Positions 33,159 to 43,900 of a stretch of 64,000 nucleotides of DNA are shown here, one piece after another. This DNA comes from Roridomyces roridus (taxonomy: Eukaryota > Basidiomycota > Agaricomycetes > Agaricales > Mycenaceae). Location: positions 310,001 through 374,000 of the forward strand of contig JARKIF010000011.1 of NCBI GenBank assembly GCA_029378245.1, in the 5' to 3' direction. The translations under genes and the position numbers were made by a program. Within the stretch, counting starts at the first letter, position 1. Each line of letters begins with the position of its first letter. The notes beneath the pieces are model-generated. The model had not been told where the DNA came from. It did no database searches and saw nothing but the letters and a program-made list of their open reading frames with translations.

Positions 33159-34285
33159 TATAAATACATAAATTGCATTGCGTCCAACGCAAGCGAACGG
33201 CCCAGTCGATTTGAATCGCAGCAAGGTGTTCCGATTGCTCAGGCGAATTCAGAGCAGCCTGAGATTGATGGCACGGTGAAGTTGGTACCGTCAGACACGG
33301 AGTTTTCGAGTAATTGGCGAGTGGTCATATGTCAAACTTCCGCCGAATAACCGTAACTTTAGCCACGGAACGCCGATGATTGCTCAGAAAAAGCCGTAGT
33401 TTGTGGATTGCGCTCGCACCATGGTGGCAGAAAACAAACACAGAGTCAGCAGAGGGTTGGGAGGATGCCGAGGCTACCATCAGCCCGGGCGGCAGCCTCG
33501 GCTCCCGACGCAACACAGGGTTTCAGCGCGGAAGGGTGGGTGGGACCCTTCCGGCCTATTCCCATGTTGGTCAGTGAAGTGTTAGTCAAGTTAGTATGAA
33601 GGTCTAAGTAATCTATAAATTATCAGTAACTGTTAGTATGTTAGCAAATCTACATTAGCATGTTGAATATGCATGGAACTAATAAAAGGGTGGGGAGGGT
33701 GGGCAAAAAGAACGGCGCCGCCGAGGGCGACGATGCCAGCGTGCGAGGTGGCTCAAGACAAAGAGCAACGTGACAACGTGATGTGGTGACGGTTGCTGAT
33801 CCACAAACTCGGTTTTGTGGAGCACTCGTGCCTCACACTCCGTCAAACCATCAACTTACGCACTCATTCAACGTTCAACCGGCACGGAAGGCCGATCAAT
33901 GGTCAGCAAATATGACGACTCGAGAGACTTCTGCTTACATAGAGTCCTTCCGAGTTGAAAGGCATATTGATAAGGCTGTCCACGGGCATCGACGGGGTGG
34001 GTTGAATATGGTCATCGCTTGAATTGGGTGTCATCACACATGATTTCGCCGCGCACTGGCAGACGGAGCTAATCCTACACCGACAGTGGTGAGCCCGGTA
34101 TGGAATCCTAATATCCTGTCGGCATGCATCCTAGTCGCGTCCATCTAATTCACAGCGCCCCGAACTGAAGGCATTGACAATCTGGGTCATTTCATCTGAC
34201 AAATCGACTGAGCGCTGAGATTTACGAGAACTGGAGCGCTCATAAAAGATAGAACCTATCGAATTTCAAGCGTACACACCATTGC
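33159..34285. other. Intergenic interval
   Basis: No gene. Overlapping short frames at 33380-33599 lie in all three plus frames, typical of non-coding sequence with few stops. The 3' part is the promoter of the second Zn2Cys6 gene. Confidence 0.4.
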
Positions 34286-35086
34286 ATGTCGTTCTCTCCC
34301 CTTTCCGCGTCCTCCCTGCCCCCAGTAGTGCTTACCAGGACTCGCAGAGCATTTTCTGCATGCGTGGCGTGTCGAAAACGCAAGGTCAAGGTGACGAGCT
34401 GCTTTAATTGAATGATTCGACGTTCTGACTCCCAGTTTCATTTGGCACACAGTGTGAAGCTACTTCCGAAAACGACTGGTCGAAACCTTGCACGCGATGT
34501 GCGAAAAAAGGCATCCGATGCGAGTTTCAACCGACTCCTGGTTTCCTACATTCATCCCGGGAAGCTACTGAAAACTCGCAGTGGACGACGCCGACATCAG
34601 GACCCAGTGGCGACCACAGCGTCGGTAGAGACTCAGCAGACACGATGGCATCATATTATGGGCAGTCGAGGATCGATGAATCCATTTCCACTTCCCGCTG
34701 GCGCCCTGCTGTACACAACTATCAAGACATGAACCTCAATCAGGGAACGAGCCCCTCGTACGCCGCACAAAACAGACCTCAATATTCCGTGGGTCTGCCC
34801 ATGGGCACATACACGAGCCCCGAGAACACAGCGTGCAACGATCCCAGATGTCCTGGCCATACATGGGCGCCTGCATTTCATACGGGGGATGCGATATACA
34901 ACCAGCAAATATTGTTCACCCAAGAGCCGCTATGGCCTGCTCCACAGCAGCACCAAACTTGGAGGTACGCCCCGTCCGACTCGTCTTTCATCTACGCGAA
35001 AATTGATCACATGCAGTGCGTGTATCTGCCCGCCGACCGCACCTTGTATCTGCGGTGTGAGCTATATCTTCGGCCACATTCAATAA
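34286..35086 (+). CDS. Small Zn(II)2Cys6 DNA-binding protein, paralogue B
   Basis: Three exons (34286-34390, 34453-34964, 35017-35086) give 228 aa. The zinc cluster near residue 26 is SACVACRKRKVK, then CEATSENDWSKP, CTRC and AKKGIRCEF, with intron 1 directly after RKRKVK exactly as in the paralogue at 18605-19335. The rest is a Gln/Pro/Tyr-rich disordered region (QNRPQYSVGLPMGTYTSPEN). The second intron (AG/gtacgcc to CACATGCAG) follows a Trp codon, as the last intron does in paralogue A, and leads to a Cys-rich tail (SACICPPTAPCICGV). If that intron is not used the frame continues to 35358. No fungal transcription factor effector domain is present. Confidence 0.75.
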
Positions 35087-35310
35087 AAGTGAATGATCAA
35101 AGACACCTCGTTGTAACTCATCATCGGAATTCCAAGTCTCGCGCTGCTGCACGCCGCTCCCCCAGATGGAGGTACTTGCCAGTAGCAATTGTGGGACGGA
35201 GGAGCTGGCCGGTTAGTCGAATATGTTACGTTGAATGCGTAATTGGTCCTTTCCCCGAAGGAAAATTGATATATACCCGCGGGCGCGTGTTGAATTCCCG
35301 GCCTTCGGAC

Positions 35311-35433
35311 GTTGTTGACACAGGAAGGTGCGATTGCAGCGGGGCGTGTCTTGCATGAATCTTGATCTTTTTGCACCGCGAGCGTTTAGTGTAATTGTCG
35401 AATTGGGGAAGCAGTTTGCAGAGCTGAACTTGA
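35311..35433 (+). pseudogene. Fragment of the alpha/beta-hydrolase 3' end
   Basis: Matches the last part of the hydrolase gene (about 32955-33155): TTGWYRVCACMGGMAGGTG-type start, then GCAGCGGRGCGTGTCTTG and ATGAATCTKGAYYTTTTKGC through to GCAGTTTGCAGRGYTGAAC. The piece corresponding to about 33027-33076 is missing and there are many substitutions. It encodes NLDLFAPRAFSVIVELGKQF versus NLDFLAEGAFSVVVGLVKQF in the parent. It is a decayed duplicate without its own start or catalytic residues. Confidence 0.8.
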
Positions 35434-35553
35434 AGGAACAAATAACTATGGTTTCAGTTGAAAAAAGGCTTTACGGAATGGAAGAGCATGATCGGTTGAA
35501 ATTGAATTGAATTGCGTTACAGCCTTCAGATTCAGACTTCTTTTACCTCGAAC

Positions 35554-36941
35554 CTATTTACTCTCTCCCTCCCCGTCCTTAACCAAAGGCCTCTCCACCC
35601 CCGGATTCACAAACAACCCCCCGGGAATCAAATCCACCTGCCGCGCACGCTGCGAAACGACAAGACCAAACCCACCCTGCTCCGAATCAAGCTGCGCAAT
35701 CTGGAGCTTCCCACCAACAGGCGCCGGCTCGCTATCGAATAGCGTACCGAATACAGGCGGGAGCGCACCGCGGTTGTCGGGGCCGAACGTGCCGTCGGGA
35801 GCGTTGCAGAGGTATTCCTGGTCCGTGCGTGAATATAGGAGAGAAGGGGTCGAGGAATGACATACCTGGAACGGACAATTCGGCTGACTGACAACAAAGT
35901 GGTAGCTGTACGCCCCAGAGGCGTGAGGGACGACGGGGATGTCGTAGGCGGCTGCTTGAGCGGCGATTTTGAGGACCTCAGTAAGCCCACCGGCCCACAT
36001 AACGTCAGGCTGGAGGATGCTGATCGTGCGCGGGGCGATGAGCTCGCGGAAGCCGTATTTCGTGTATTCGTGCTGCGATAATTCGGATTCAGATTCTTGG
36101 GATTCAAAAACAAAAACAAAACACGCACCTCGCCAGTCGTAAACTTGATATGCGGCAACGCCTGCTTGATAATGGCATACCCAGATATATCGTCCGGGTG
36201 CAAGACCTCCTCCCACCAGTTGATGTTGAGATGGAGACAAGCCGTAGCGAGCTCGATCGCATACTGCACGGTCAAACTCATCCAGCAGTCGACCATGATG
36301 GGATAATCCGGCCCGACGCTCTCCCGATGCTTGGTGAGAAAGGCGACGTTCTTGCGAAGCCCTTCGGCGCCCTCGTCGGGGCCGTACGGAAGCGGCACCT
36401 TGGCACCCCAGAATCCGGCTTCTTTCGTAGCAATCGGCTCGGGACCAGTGCAGTAGAAGCTGAGCTCGTCGTGAACGGCCCCACCGATCATCTTGTACAC
36501 GGGTTCGCCGCGGAGCTTGCCGAGGAGATCCCAGAGGGCGAGGTCGACTACGCTGATGGTGGCGATGGGGAGGCCTTTGCGTCCGTAGAAGATGGAGGAA
36601 CGGAACATCTGGTCCCACAGACGGTTCAGGTTGCGAGGATCAGCGCCGAGGAGGAAGCGCTCGAAGTGGTGGGTGACGATCCAGCAAGCAGGAGGACCAC
36701 CGAAACCGGTGGCAAAGCCAGTGGTGCCGTCGGATGCCTCGATCTCGACGCAGAAGGAGCCGAGGACGTTGAGGCCCCAGGAGGTGCGGGAGGCGCGATA
36801 CTCGTCGTACTTGGACATGGGGACCGAGATGGGGTTGTCGATGAGCCAGTGGCCACGCTTCACATTGTGGTAGTCCCCACCAGAGCCGACGCCCTGCGTA
36901 ATGTACGTGCGGACGGCTTTAATCGTAGGGAACGTCTTCAT
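35554..36941 (-). CDS. LRA3: L-rhamnonate dehydratase, enolase superfamily
   Basis: Three exons (36941-36129, 36072-35866, 35817-35554; introns 56 and 48 nt) give 427 aa. It is a mandelate racemase/enolase superfamily member close to bacterial RhmD and the fungal LRA3/LraC enzymes: GVGSGGDYHNVKRGHWLIDN, PMSKYDEYRASRTSWGLNVL, and ISVVDLALWDLLGK. Metal ligands are the Asp of IMVDCWMS, the Glu of WWEEVLHPDD and the Glu of FTTGEHEY; the catalytic His lies in VVPHASGAYSYHF. The enzyme dehydrates L-rhamnonate to 2-keto-3-deoxy-L-rhamnonate in the non-phosphorylating rhamnose pathway (cytosolic). The other pathway genes are not in this window. Substrate assignment is by family, so another acid sugar is possible. 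Confidence 0.88.
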
Positions 36942-37204
36942 CGTCGTGGTGGGAGGGGGAAAGAATCGATAATGTCACCTGAAAATGCCCCATGTGCTCT
37001 GGGGAAGCAGCGGGCCGGGTGATGGCCATGATGCGGACCGACGGTCCGGGTATCGCGGTGTCACGTGTGCTTGCAACTCATGCAGGCAGGAGAATCCAAC
37101 AAATAGCCAAGATCGAGTATGTACATGTCTGAAACTTCTAACGCCTCCCCTAAACCATCCGCTCAATCGTTGCCGAACTCGTCTCCATCTCCACCTCCTC
37201 CTCC

Positions 37205-38822
37205 TCAGCTCCAAGAGACTTCATCGGAATATCCACATGGCCCGTCACTCGAATTTATTATCTGTGTCTATGTCAGTCGCTCGTTGAGCTCGGATAGAAA
37301 CCACGAAAGTGAAGAAAAGTCGTACGTACCCGCGTGACGGTAATCCCACTATGAGCAGGCTGTTTCGTCGCACCCTATTTACAAGACGTCATGTAAACAT
37401 CCCTCTATGTGAAGTTGACCAGTCGCTCACCGAGTCCGAATTACCCAACCTTCTAACACTGTCACTGTCAAATTCATTCCGAATGCGCTACACGCGACTC
37501 GGAGTCAAAAATCATTTGGCGGATGGGGGTGGAGTGCCTGCGTACCGTGCGCGGAAGGAGCGCGTATCATTACTGTACTGCTCCAACAGGCGGAACAAAA
37601 AGAAAGGTACGCACAAGCCGGACGAGGATCGGAATGAGGCCGGCAGTCTCGAGGGAGAGGCGAACGATTTTGGACAGGGTCTTTTCCTGGATGGGTAAGC
37701 GTACGATCCGGTGTGTCGAAGCAGGATACTCCTTGCCGTGCTACGAGCAAATCAGATTCCGAAGATGGAACAAAGAAAAGAAACCACGGCTGCTCACCGT
37801 TTGAATCCTGTCTTCATTTTATTCAAATGGGCGATCTGCGAATTGAGTGTAAGCCCACTTTTACATAAAGAAGGAGAGGAAGCAGAACATACCAGAAGGA
37901 TGGAGATCCCGAGGTCCGTTACTGTGATGAGCGAGTCAGGAGTCAGACAAGAATAAAAGCACATTGCCATTCCGTGCGTACCAGCGCTCCAGTTCAATCG
38001 TCATCAATTGCAGTCCAGTCCAAGGAAAAGTATGTATATTCACGCAATCAGCCAAACGTTGACCGGGATGATGACTCGACCGGTTTCCCTAGAAAGGACG
38101 CACGTCAGCTCACACACACAAAAGAAACAGAGCAGATGGTTTGCATACGTGTAATAGGGACGCTCCGCCACCCCGGCAGTGGTGGATGAAGGAAAAAGCC
38201 CTGCGCCAAAGCTGAGACGAGAGCCGTCCACATGGGTTCGATGCTGAATTCTGAATTTACGATTGATAAGCGTCAAAGAAACAAGACGGGAGGGCATTGG
38301 GACGTACACGAAGGTCCAACCAAAACGATTCCACCGCATGATCTTCCCATAGTTGACGATGAACGCATCTGTACATCAGTTCGCTGCGAGGGAAAATGCC
38401 CGGTGAGCGTCCGACGTGGAGGGCCCCGGAGATGGTGGACCCACAAGTCCGTTGTACATTGGAATACGCTGGCGAGGAAGAGGACGGTGACGAAGATCCT
38501 CAGGGTCGCTGCTGTGGTGCTGAGGAAGTTGTCAATGGCATGGAGTGAAGAGAAGAGGGAGACGCACTTCGAAGTATTTCCACATCTGGATAGCTGGGAA
38601 GACATCAGCCAGGTTCGGCGCATCGACTGCGCTGGATCTAGACTCACTCAAACAGCCCATCATGAAGGTTTGAGCCGAAATGCTATGGTTGTCCGGATTT
38701 TAACAAAAAAAAAGGCGCTCGAGTATTACGCACCCAGTCAAGAACGGACCGAGGTTGACATTGAAGAAATGCTGGTTGTTAATGACGAGCTCAACGGCAG
38801 TCTCGTTGTATTTCCACGACAT
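37205..38822 (-). CDS. DUF6534-type membrane protein, divergent
   Basis: Start MSWKYNETAVELVINNQHF leads to NLGPFLTG, then GISAQTFMMGCLTIQMWKYF, a membrane segment IFVTVLFLASVFQCTTDLW, DAFIVNYGKIMRWNRFGW, EPMWTALVSALAQGFF, VTDLGISILL with IAHLNKMKTGFKR, LSKIVRLSLETAGLIPILVR, and a C-terminus ending IINSSDGPCGYSDEVSWS. This is the DUF6534 arrangement in order, though distant from the four copies elsewhere. At least nine exons are needed. Two junctions (after MWKYFE and after GFKR) do not keep phase with the sites I can see, so there may be unrecognised introns or frameshifts. The outer limits are more reliable than the internal structure. Function unknown; several membrane passes predicted. 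Confidence 0.55.
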
Positions 38823-40309
38823 TACGGGAGTGGGCACACTGGGAAGGGTGGGGTTCGCCCTGGGTTCTGTTATATTCTAGTCTGGGGATGGCAGACCCCT
38901 CGAGTCGTCCTTCGAATGAATGGTACAGGCTGGGGACACGCCTCGGGTCTGCCCAGAAGGCTTCTCACTCCCGAGACTTGAGAAATGAAAGACCGCCAGG
39001 CAACCTGACCCTAGGTGAGCGAGCATCCCACAGGAGCTGAATCCCGCCTCCTTTCTCGTCTCGTTATCAAATGAATAGCGGAAAGGAGTGCGGAAGAAAA
39101 CGAAAAGGGCCACGACCCTGTGTGTTCCAAGAGGTGAGCGGGGAAAGCCCTGCAAATATTCAGTCACGATCAGTCGGCGGCGTTTTTTCCACCCTGAGGG
39201 TTGGACAGCTCGCATCCATATGTATCTCCATGAATGAATCCGGTCAAGAGTGAATGGCCAGTGCTTACATTTACTTCCGTTGAGGCTGAGATGAACGAGA
39301 TCGTCGATGCTCTCGATCGCGCTCCATCTGTATTGAAAATTAGACTGCCAGCCAAGGCAGGCACCCAAAAGGAACGCGGAAGTGTACTCTCCTCAAGGGC
39401 CCTTTTCGAGCACCCGGTCGTGGATTTACAGCGTTGGCCGAAACTAGGCCCTGCAGCTGGGACGAGGAGATGATGGTCGGAAGCAAAGAGTGGATTTGGC
39501 GATTTCCGATCAAACCGGATCAGTGGCACTGCTCAAGACACTCTCTTCTCGCCGCTTGCCACCGCACACACTGCTCTGTGTGAACACTGAATTCGCCTTC
39601 AGGCTCAGCTTTAATGCATCCTCTGCATCCTCGCTTCTCCAACTCTTTACCGTCCTGTCCACCACACTGTCCACAAACCTTGATTGAGTCGTCGGAGTCG
39701 ATTCGCGGCCACTTGCCTTTTGGCTCTTTGTAAACGATGGTCGGTGGGAGGAAGAATGCTGTAAATGAGAAGGACTAATTGGTGTGTCCTTCGTCTCTGT
39801 TCCTGTGATATTCGTTTCATGAGGCAACAGAAGTCTGGATTTACTCTATATTCATCCGTCTCATCTTTGCGGGTACCTACCAAGACTGCTTTCGCGAATT
39901 CATTGCTGTACGCCGCCGGTGAGGTCGACAGCCCTCCTCTCTTTCATCCTCCCGATCTTTGATACATATTCTCCCGTCGCAAGTATATCCAACCCGCACA
40001 TACGACCTCCCCATTCAGCTCAGTGAACAGCTTCCCAACCCTTCGGTTCCCTCGGTCAAGGGTCTATACGGTGCATCATTAATTCCGTTTCTCGTAAAAA
40101 GCAGTGTTGACAATGACAGGCTAATTGGTCGTTCGAAGATATACATTGCCGCCCAAGCTGTATCGTTCCCGCGGTTGGCAACGCCACTGGAAAATGGGGG
40201 ATGCATCCTTCCGGCCCAGCTTCTTTCTGTTTCATGCGGGCGTCCCTCTGTCGCGGGATACTCGGGTTCGTAGGAAATTGATTGGCGCTTCGAGTGTACG
40301 TGGGGTTTT
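38823..40309. other. Intergenic interval
   Basis: No gene supported. The plus frame at 38232-38981 is antisense to the DUF6534-type gene. Frames at 38877-39368, 39170-39529 and 39510-39827 (minus) and 39234-39473 (plus) carry no domain. Confidence 0.4.
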
Positions 40310-40315
40310 TATAAA
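40310..40315 (+). promoter_or_regulatory. TATA box
   Basis: TATAAA lies 41 nt upstream of the start codon at 40351, consistent with this ATG being the real first codon and with a very short 5' UTR. Confidence 0.5.
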
Positions 40316-40350
40316 CCGACTCTTCTTCCCCAGGTATTACTACAGCCCTC

Positions 40351-41268
40351 ATGTCGACCCCCGATCCAAGCAATGTCCTGCGGGTTCACCTCGCACCAGG
40401 ATTTCCCCATGCTGACGCGCTGTTCCCCGAGAACTTTGCAGACTATGCGTATACCGAGTCGTCTCTCGACGCCGCTGATGTCGTCCTGAAAACCGACGGC
40501 GCAGATACCCTCGTCGTCGAGCGCCGGTCCGAGCTCATGCACCTGGATGGCGTGTACGACTTTAAACTCCCGATCCAGGGTAACTGGCATCAACTCCCGC
40601 TCATCGTCGGGCACATTGCCCACTTTCACTTTTTTCTCGAGCGGATGGCCGGTTCTGGGTCGGGACTCACCGAAAGCGTACAACTCAAGATGTTTCGCGT
40701 CACCGGGGAACGACCTGACCGCGTAGCGGACGCTGCGTACCCTGATTTCCTGAACAACACGAACTCGGAAGGAGGAATGGGAATCCCAGTGGCCCGTATC
40801 CCACCGCAGGCGGACATCAAGTACGGGTTCGAAATCCACAACACAGGGACCACAGAAATCTATGCGTACCTCTTCTACTTCGATCCGGAGACCTACCATA
40901 TATTCGTGAGTGCTTCCTTCCCGGGTTCCACCGACCGACTCATCCCACCCATGTAGCCCATGCATAATCCTCACCGAGCCAATCGACCGTTGACCGTAAA
41001 TGGGGGAGTTCAGCAGATAGGTTTGGGCGAGGACCCCGCATACGAGTTCACGCCCGAGGACGACAAGCAGTCGAATTCTGCGTTTTTGAAGCTCTTCGTG
41101 TCCACGGAGCGGTTGAATCTGGATTGGATTCAGTGCGAGGGGTTGTTGGAGACGGGTGGTGGCGTGCCCCCGGGTGTGAGACCGCAGAGGACGCAGAGGA
41201 AGGTCGAGATGGAGGTGCGGGGGTGGGATACGTTGACTGCGGTGGTCACGATGACGACGAGTGGGTAG
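40351..41268 (+). CDS. Stand-alone domain like the C-terminus of agaric caspase-like proteins
   Basis: Two exons (40351-40905, 40957-41268; 51 nt intron) give 288 aa. The sequence follows the region found C-terminal to the peptidase C14 domain in many agaric caspase-like proteins, as I recall it: YDFKLPIQGNWHQLPLIVGH, IAHFHFFLERM, KYGFEIHNTG, YAYLFYFDPETYHI, then GGVQQIGLGEDPAYEF, SAFLKLFVSTERLNLDWIQ and WDTLTAVVTMT. The caspase His-Cys dyad and p20 fold are absent, and a TATA box 41 nt upstream argues against a missing 5' half. So it is a free-standing accessory domain, possibly beta-rich. The family link is from memory and should be checked; biochemical role unknown. Confidence 0.7.
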
Positions 41269-41519
41269 AAAGAGTTTCGATGTATTCTGCCGATCCGGGC
41301 TATTGACTATGGATTCGCAGAAATGCAGCCCTCCATGCGATTCTTCAACACTCCCATTACAATTCCCAGCCCAGTCGTTCAGTGGAGAGGTTCATGTAAC
41401 TTGGTGATCGGTGTGGTCTTCGCGGCGATGGGGTCTTGGTTACTCAGAAGATATTTGAGCATCCAGGAGGTAGAGTACACCAGTTAAAGAGTCCAATTGT
41501 CCTTAAAACCGTACAAATT

Positions 41520-43307
41520 TCAAGCTACAGAATCCGACTCCGAGTCCACACGGCCCCGCAAAGGAACTTGTCCGGATCGTCCAGCGCCTATTCCGCCCTC
41601 GAGTCCATTCACCGCATGTTCTTCCAAGAACTCAACCAGCCCTTCAAACGACTCCGCATCCCCGTGATAGTCGATGAACCCGTGCCCACCGGCAGGCTTC
41701 AACTTGATGGTCGGAGTTTGGGAGATCTCGCCGACGTAGGGAGGCAAGTCGTTGTACTCTACGCTCATCCGGGCGCTAGGATGGATGATCGAGTGAGCCA
41801 TGGAGTCCCAACGGTGAATCGTTCGAATTCGACTTACATGGTGAGTGTATCCTTGAGGGCTGCATACCGATCTCCCAGACGTGCCAATGCGCCGGTAGGC
41901 AACCTGCTGAGGTCGACCAATAGATATGAGCCCCAGAGGAATCTGATGAATGAACGACTCACCCCGGGCTGCCACTGTAAAACTCGACAAACACGTCCTT
42001 CGAGTCGTCCAAAACAACTTCATCAAACTCGGCACGCACAAGCTCGTAAACGTTCCCCGTTTGATGTTCGAGGATGGGCAACGTCTTGGGGACCGGAACG
42101 AGCTGTCCGTCGAGATACTGCTTGATGAATTCTGCGACTCCAGCGGCGTCGACGGGCTGAGATTGGTCGTATGGGAAGAATCGGCTACTCCGTATGTCCT
42201 CGATGAAGAAGAAGAAGCTGGGGGCAGGCTCCGCTTTCCCCGCAAGCCCGTAGTAGCGGTATTGCTTCGGCGTGGTCGTTCGGGAATCACTCCACGAGAA
42301 CACCATGGCAGGCCGGTACGCCTCTGCAAGGAGGGTCATAGAAGACACCAACGCAGGTGTGCGCTCGTCGGTGGGGTCGAGTATCAAGTTGGCCATCGGT
42401 GTCGTCCAATTGCCCGTCGCCCTCAGGTAGTTGAAGTACATGCCCGCGTTGAGCTCGTTGAATTCGCCGAACAGCGGGAGAGATAGTTCCAATAACCACT
42501 CTTCGAACCTGTCGGCGGTTGAGGCTCCGTGAAGCGGGTAAGGATACACCACGCGGGGTTCGTCGAATTGGCGGTATACGACTATGGAAGAGACCTTGAC
42601 TTGAGCGGCAGCGGCGGCTTCTGGATCGGTCGATAGTCCAAAGAGAATTTCTTCGTGGTACTTTGCCTTGACTGCGCGGAAAGCGGTGGCGGCCCTTCCG
42701 AATGACGACGTCAGGAAAGCGATGGCGACGATCTTTTCGGAGGATTTGAACTCGTCGAGGTCGAGGGCGGACACTCGGGCTATCGCATCGGTATATTTCC
42801 TGAGCATAACTGGGTATGAGAGGTGGATACCGCGATAGAATGATCCCTCTCACCGAAGCATATACGAAACAATGTCGTCTGCCTGGTTGCTCTTTCCGCG
42901 ATACTGTTGGGGTATCCCCCATTGATACACCCGCAGAAATCTGGGTTACTTTCGTTTCAATAGGACATACAGTGAGAGTCGGGAGCACTCACGGCATTGG
43001 TCCAGGACGAGACCGCTGGCACTGAGCTTGCTCTATCGTACAGTCGATTCTGGTGATGTCGATATTGTACATCCGGAGAGCCGGAGCAGCCTCGTCGAGC
43101 TGGGACAAGAAAGCCTTCTCAAGGCCGGTCCTGGAATCCGTGAGCGTCCAGGGACGAAGGCCGAGATTCGAGTCATACTTACCCTCCCTCATAGAATGCT
43201 GCCAAACGGACTGGTTTCGGGCGGGTGGCTGCAGCGGCAGCATTTGCTTGAAGCAGGCGAGACACGAGGAGGAAGGACAGTGCTAGAAAGGAGCGTATGA
43301 GGTGCAT
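41520..43307 (-). CDS. Protein disulfide isomerase-like, both CxxC sites lost
   Basis: Six exons (43307-43183, 43130-42993, 42940-42854, 42799-41963, 41906-41838, 41775-41520) give 503 aa, closing in frame. A signal peptide (MHLIRSFLALSFLLVSRLLQ) leads to an a-type thioredoxin domain (VRLAAFYEGG, APALRMYNIDITRIDC, LRVYQWGIPQQYRGK, DDIVSYMLRKYTDA). The b and b' domains follow, then an a' domain with DVFVEFYSGSPGRLPTGALA, RLGDRYAALKDTL and SQTPTIKLKPAGGHGFIDY. Where PDIs have WCGHC, both thioredoxin domains lack it: FYEGGTGLEKAF in a, FYSGSPGRL in a'. The cis-Pro neighbourhood (GPMPF, SQTPT) is kept. There is no HDEL/KDEL at the C-terminus (SESDSVA). It is likely an ER or secreted protein acting as a chaperone or scaffold, not as an oxidoreductase. 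Confidence 0.88.
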
Positions 43308-43714
43308 AGTCAATGAGCGTGGTGGGAAGAGGTCGTGGGCGGTGCCGTGTCATCTGACAGGCGTGTCCAAGAATCAAAGTCCAATTGAATACAGATTGAT
43401 CGGAATTGGAAGAAGAAAAAACGCTAGACTTGCCGAGACAGCAGAAAGTACATCTGAAGCTGAGCGGCAACTCATTCGAAGAATCGAATCAAATTTTGCC
43501 GTACATCAATTCCAGGTTCCAGCCAAGCTCCAGCCAACGAACGGACTCCGAAGAAGATCTAGCATGATATTCCGACGGTTCAACTTGCTGGTTGAATTTC
43601 AGTGTAGTTTTTGAACCCGATGTTATCCTCCCCATCAACTCAACTCCCCATTCCACGAGACCACAGTCGGAGCATTCAGCCCGACGTGTCCCAGAGGCCA
43701 GAGCCCTCCTGAAA

Positions 43715-43765
43715 CTGATACGGGCCGGGCCGGGGTTCGATTCCCACTGTGCATGTATGGTACAA
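43715..43765 (+). other. tRNA-like T-arm remnant
   Basis: Plus strand GGGCCGGGGTTCGATTCCCA is followed by CTGTGC; a CACAGT at about 43662 could pair with ACTGTG to close an acceptor-like stem. The middle does not fold as D and anticodon arms, so this is a tRNA-derived sequence. It lies 140 bp upstream of the SDR start. Confidence 0.4.
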
Positions 43766-43900
43766 TGCAATGCTTTTGACAGACGCTGGTCCTAGATCTC
43801 GTCGTCTATATTTACATAGAATTTGTCACTCGGCTTATGTACGACGCGCGTCTCGCCGGCACCTGCAATAAAACCACCACCATCTCATGCGGGTGGAAGC

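Noticed and set aside
38232..38981. 250-codon plus-strand frame
   Set aside because: It is antisense to the DUF6534-type gene, whose motifs appear in order on the minus strand; the plus frame has no domain.
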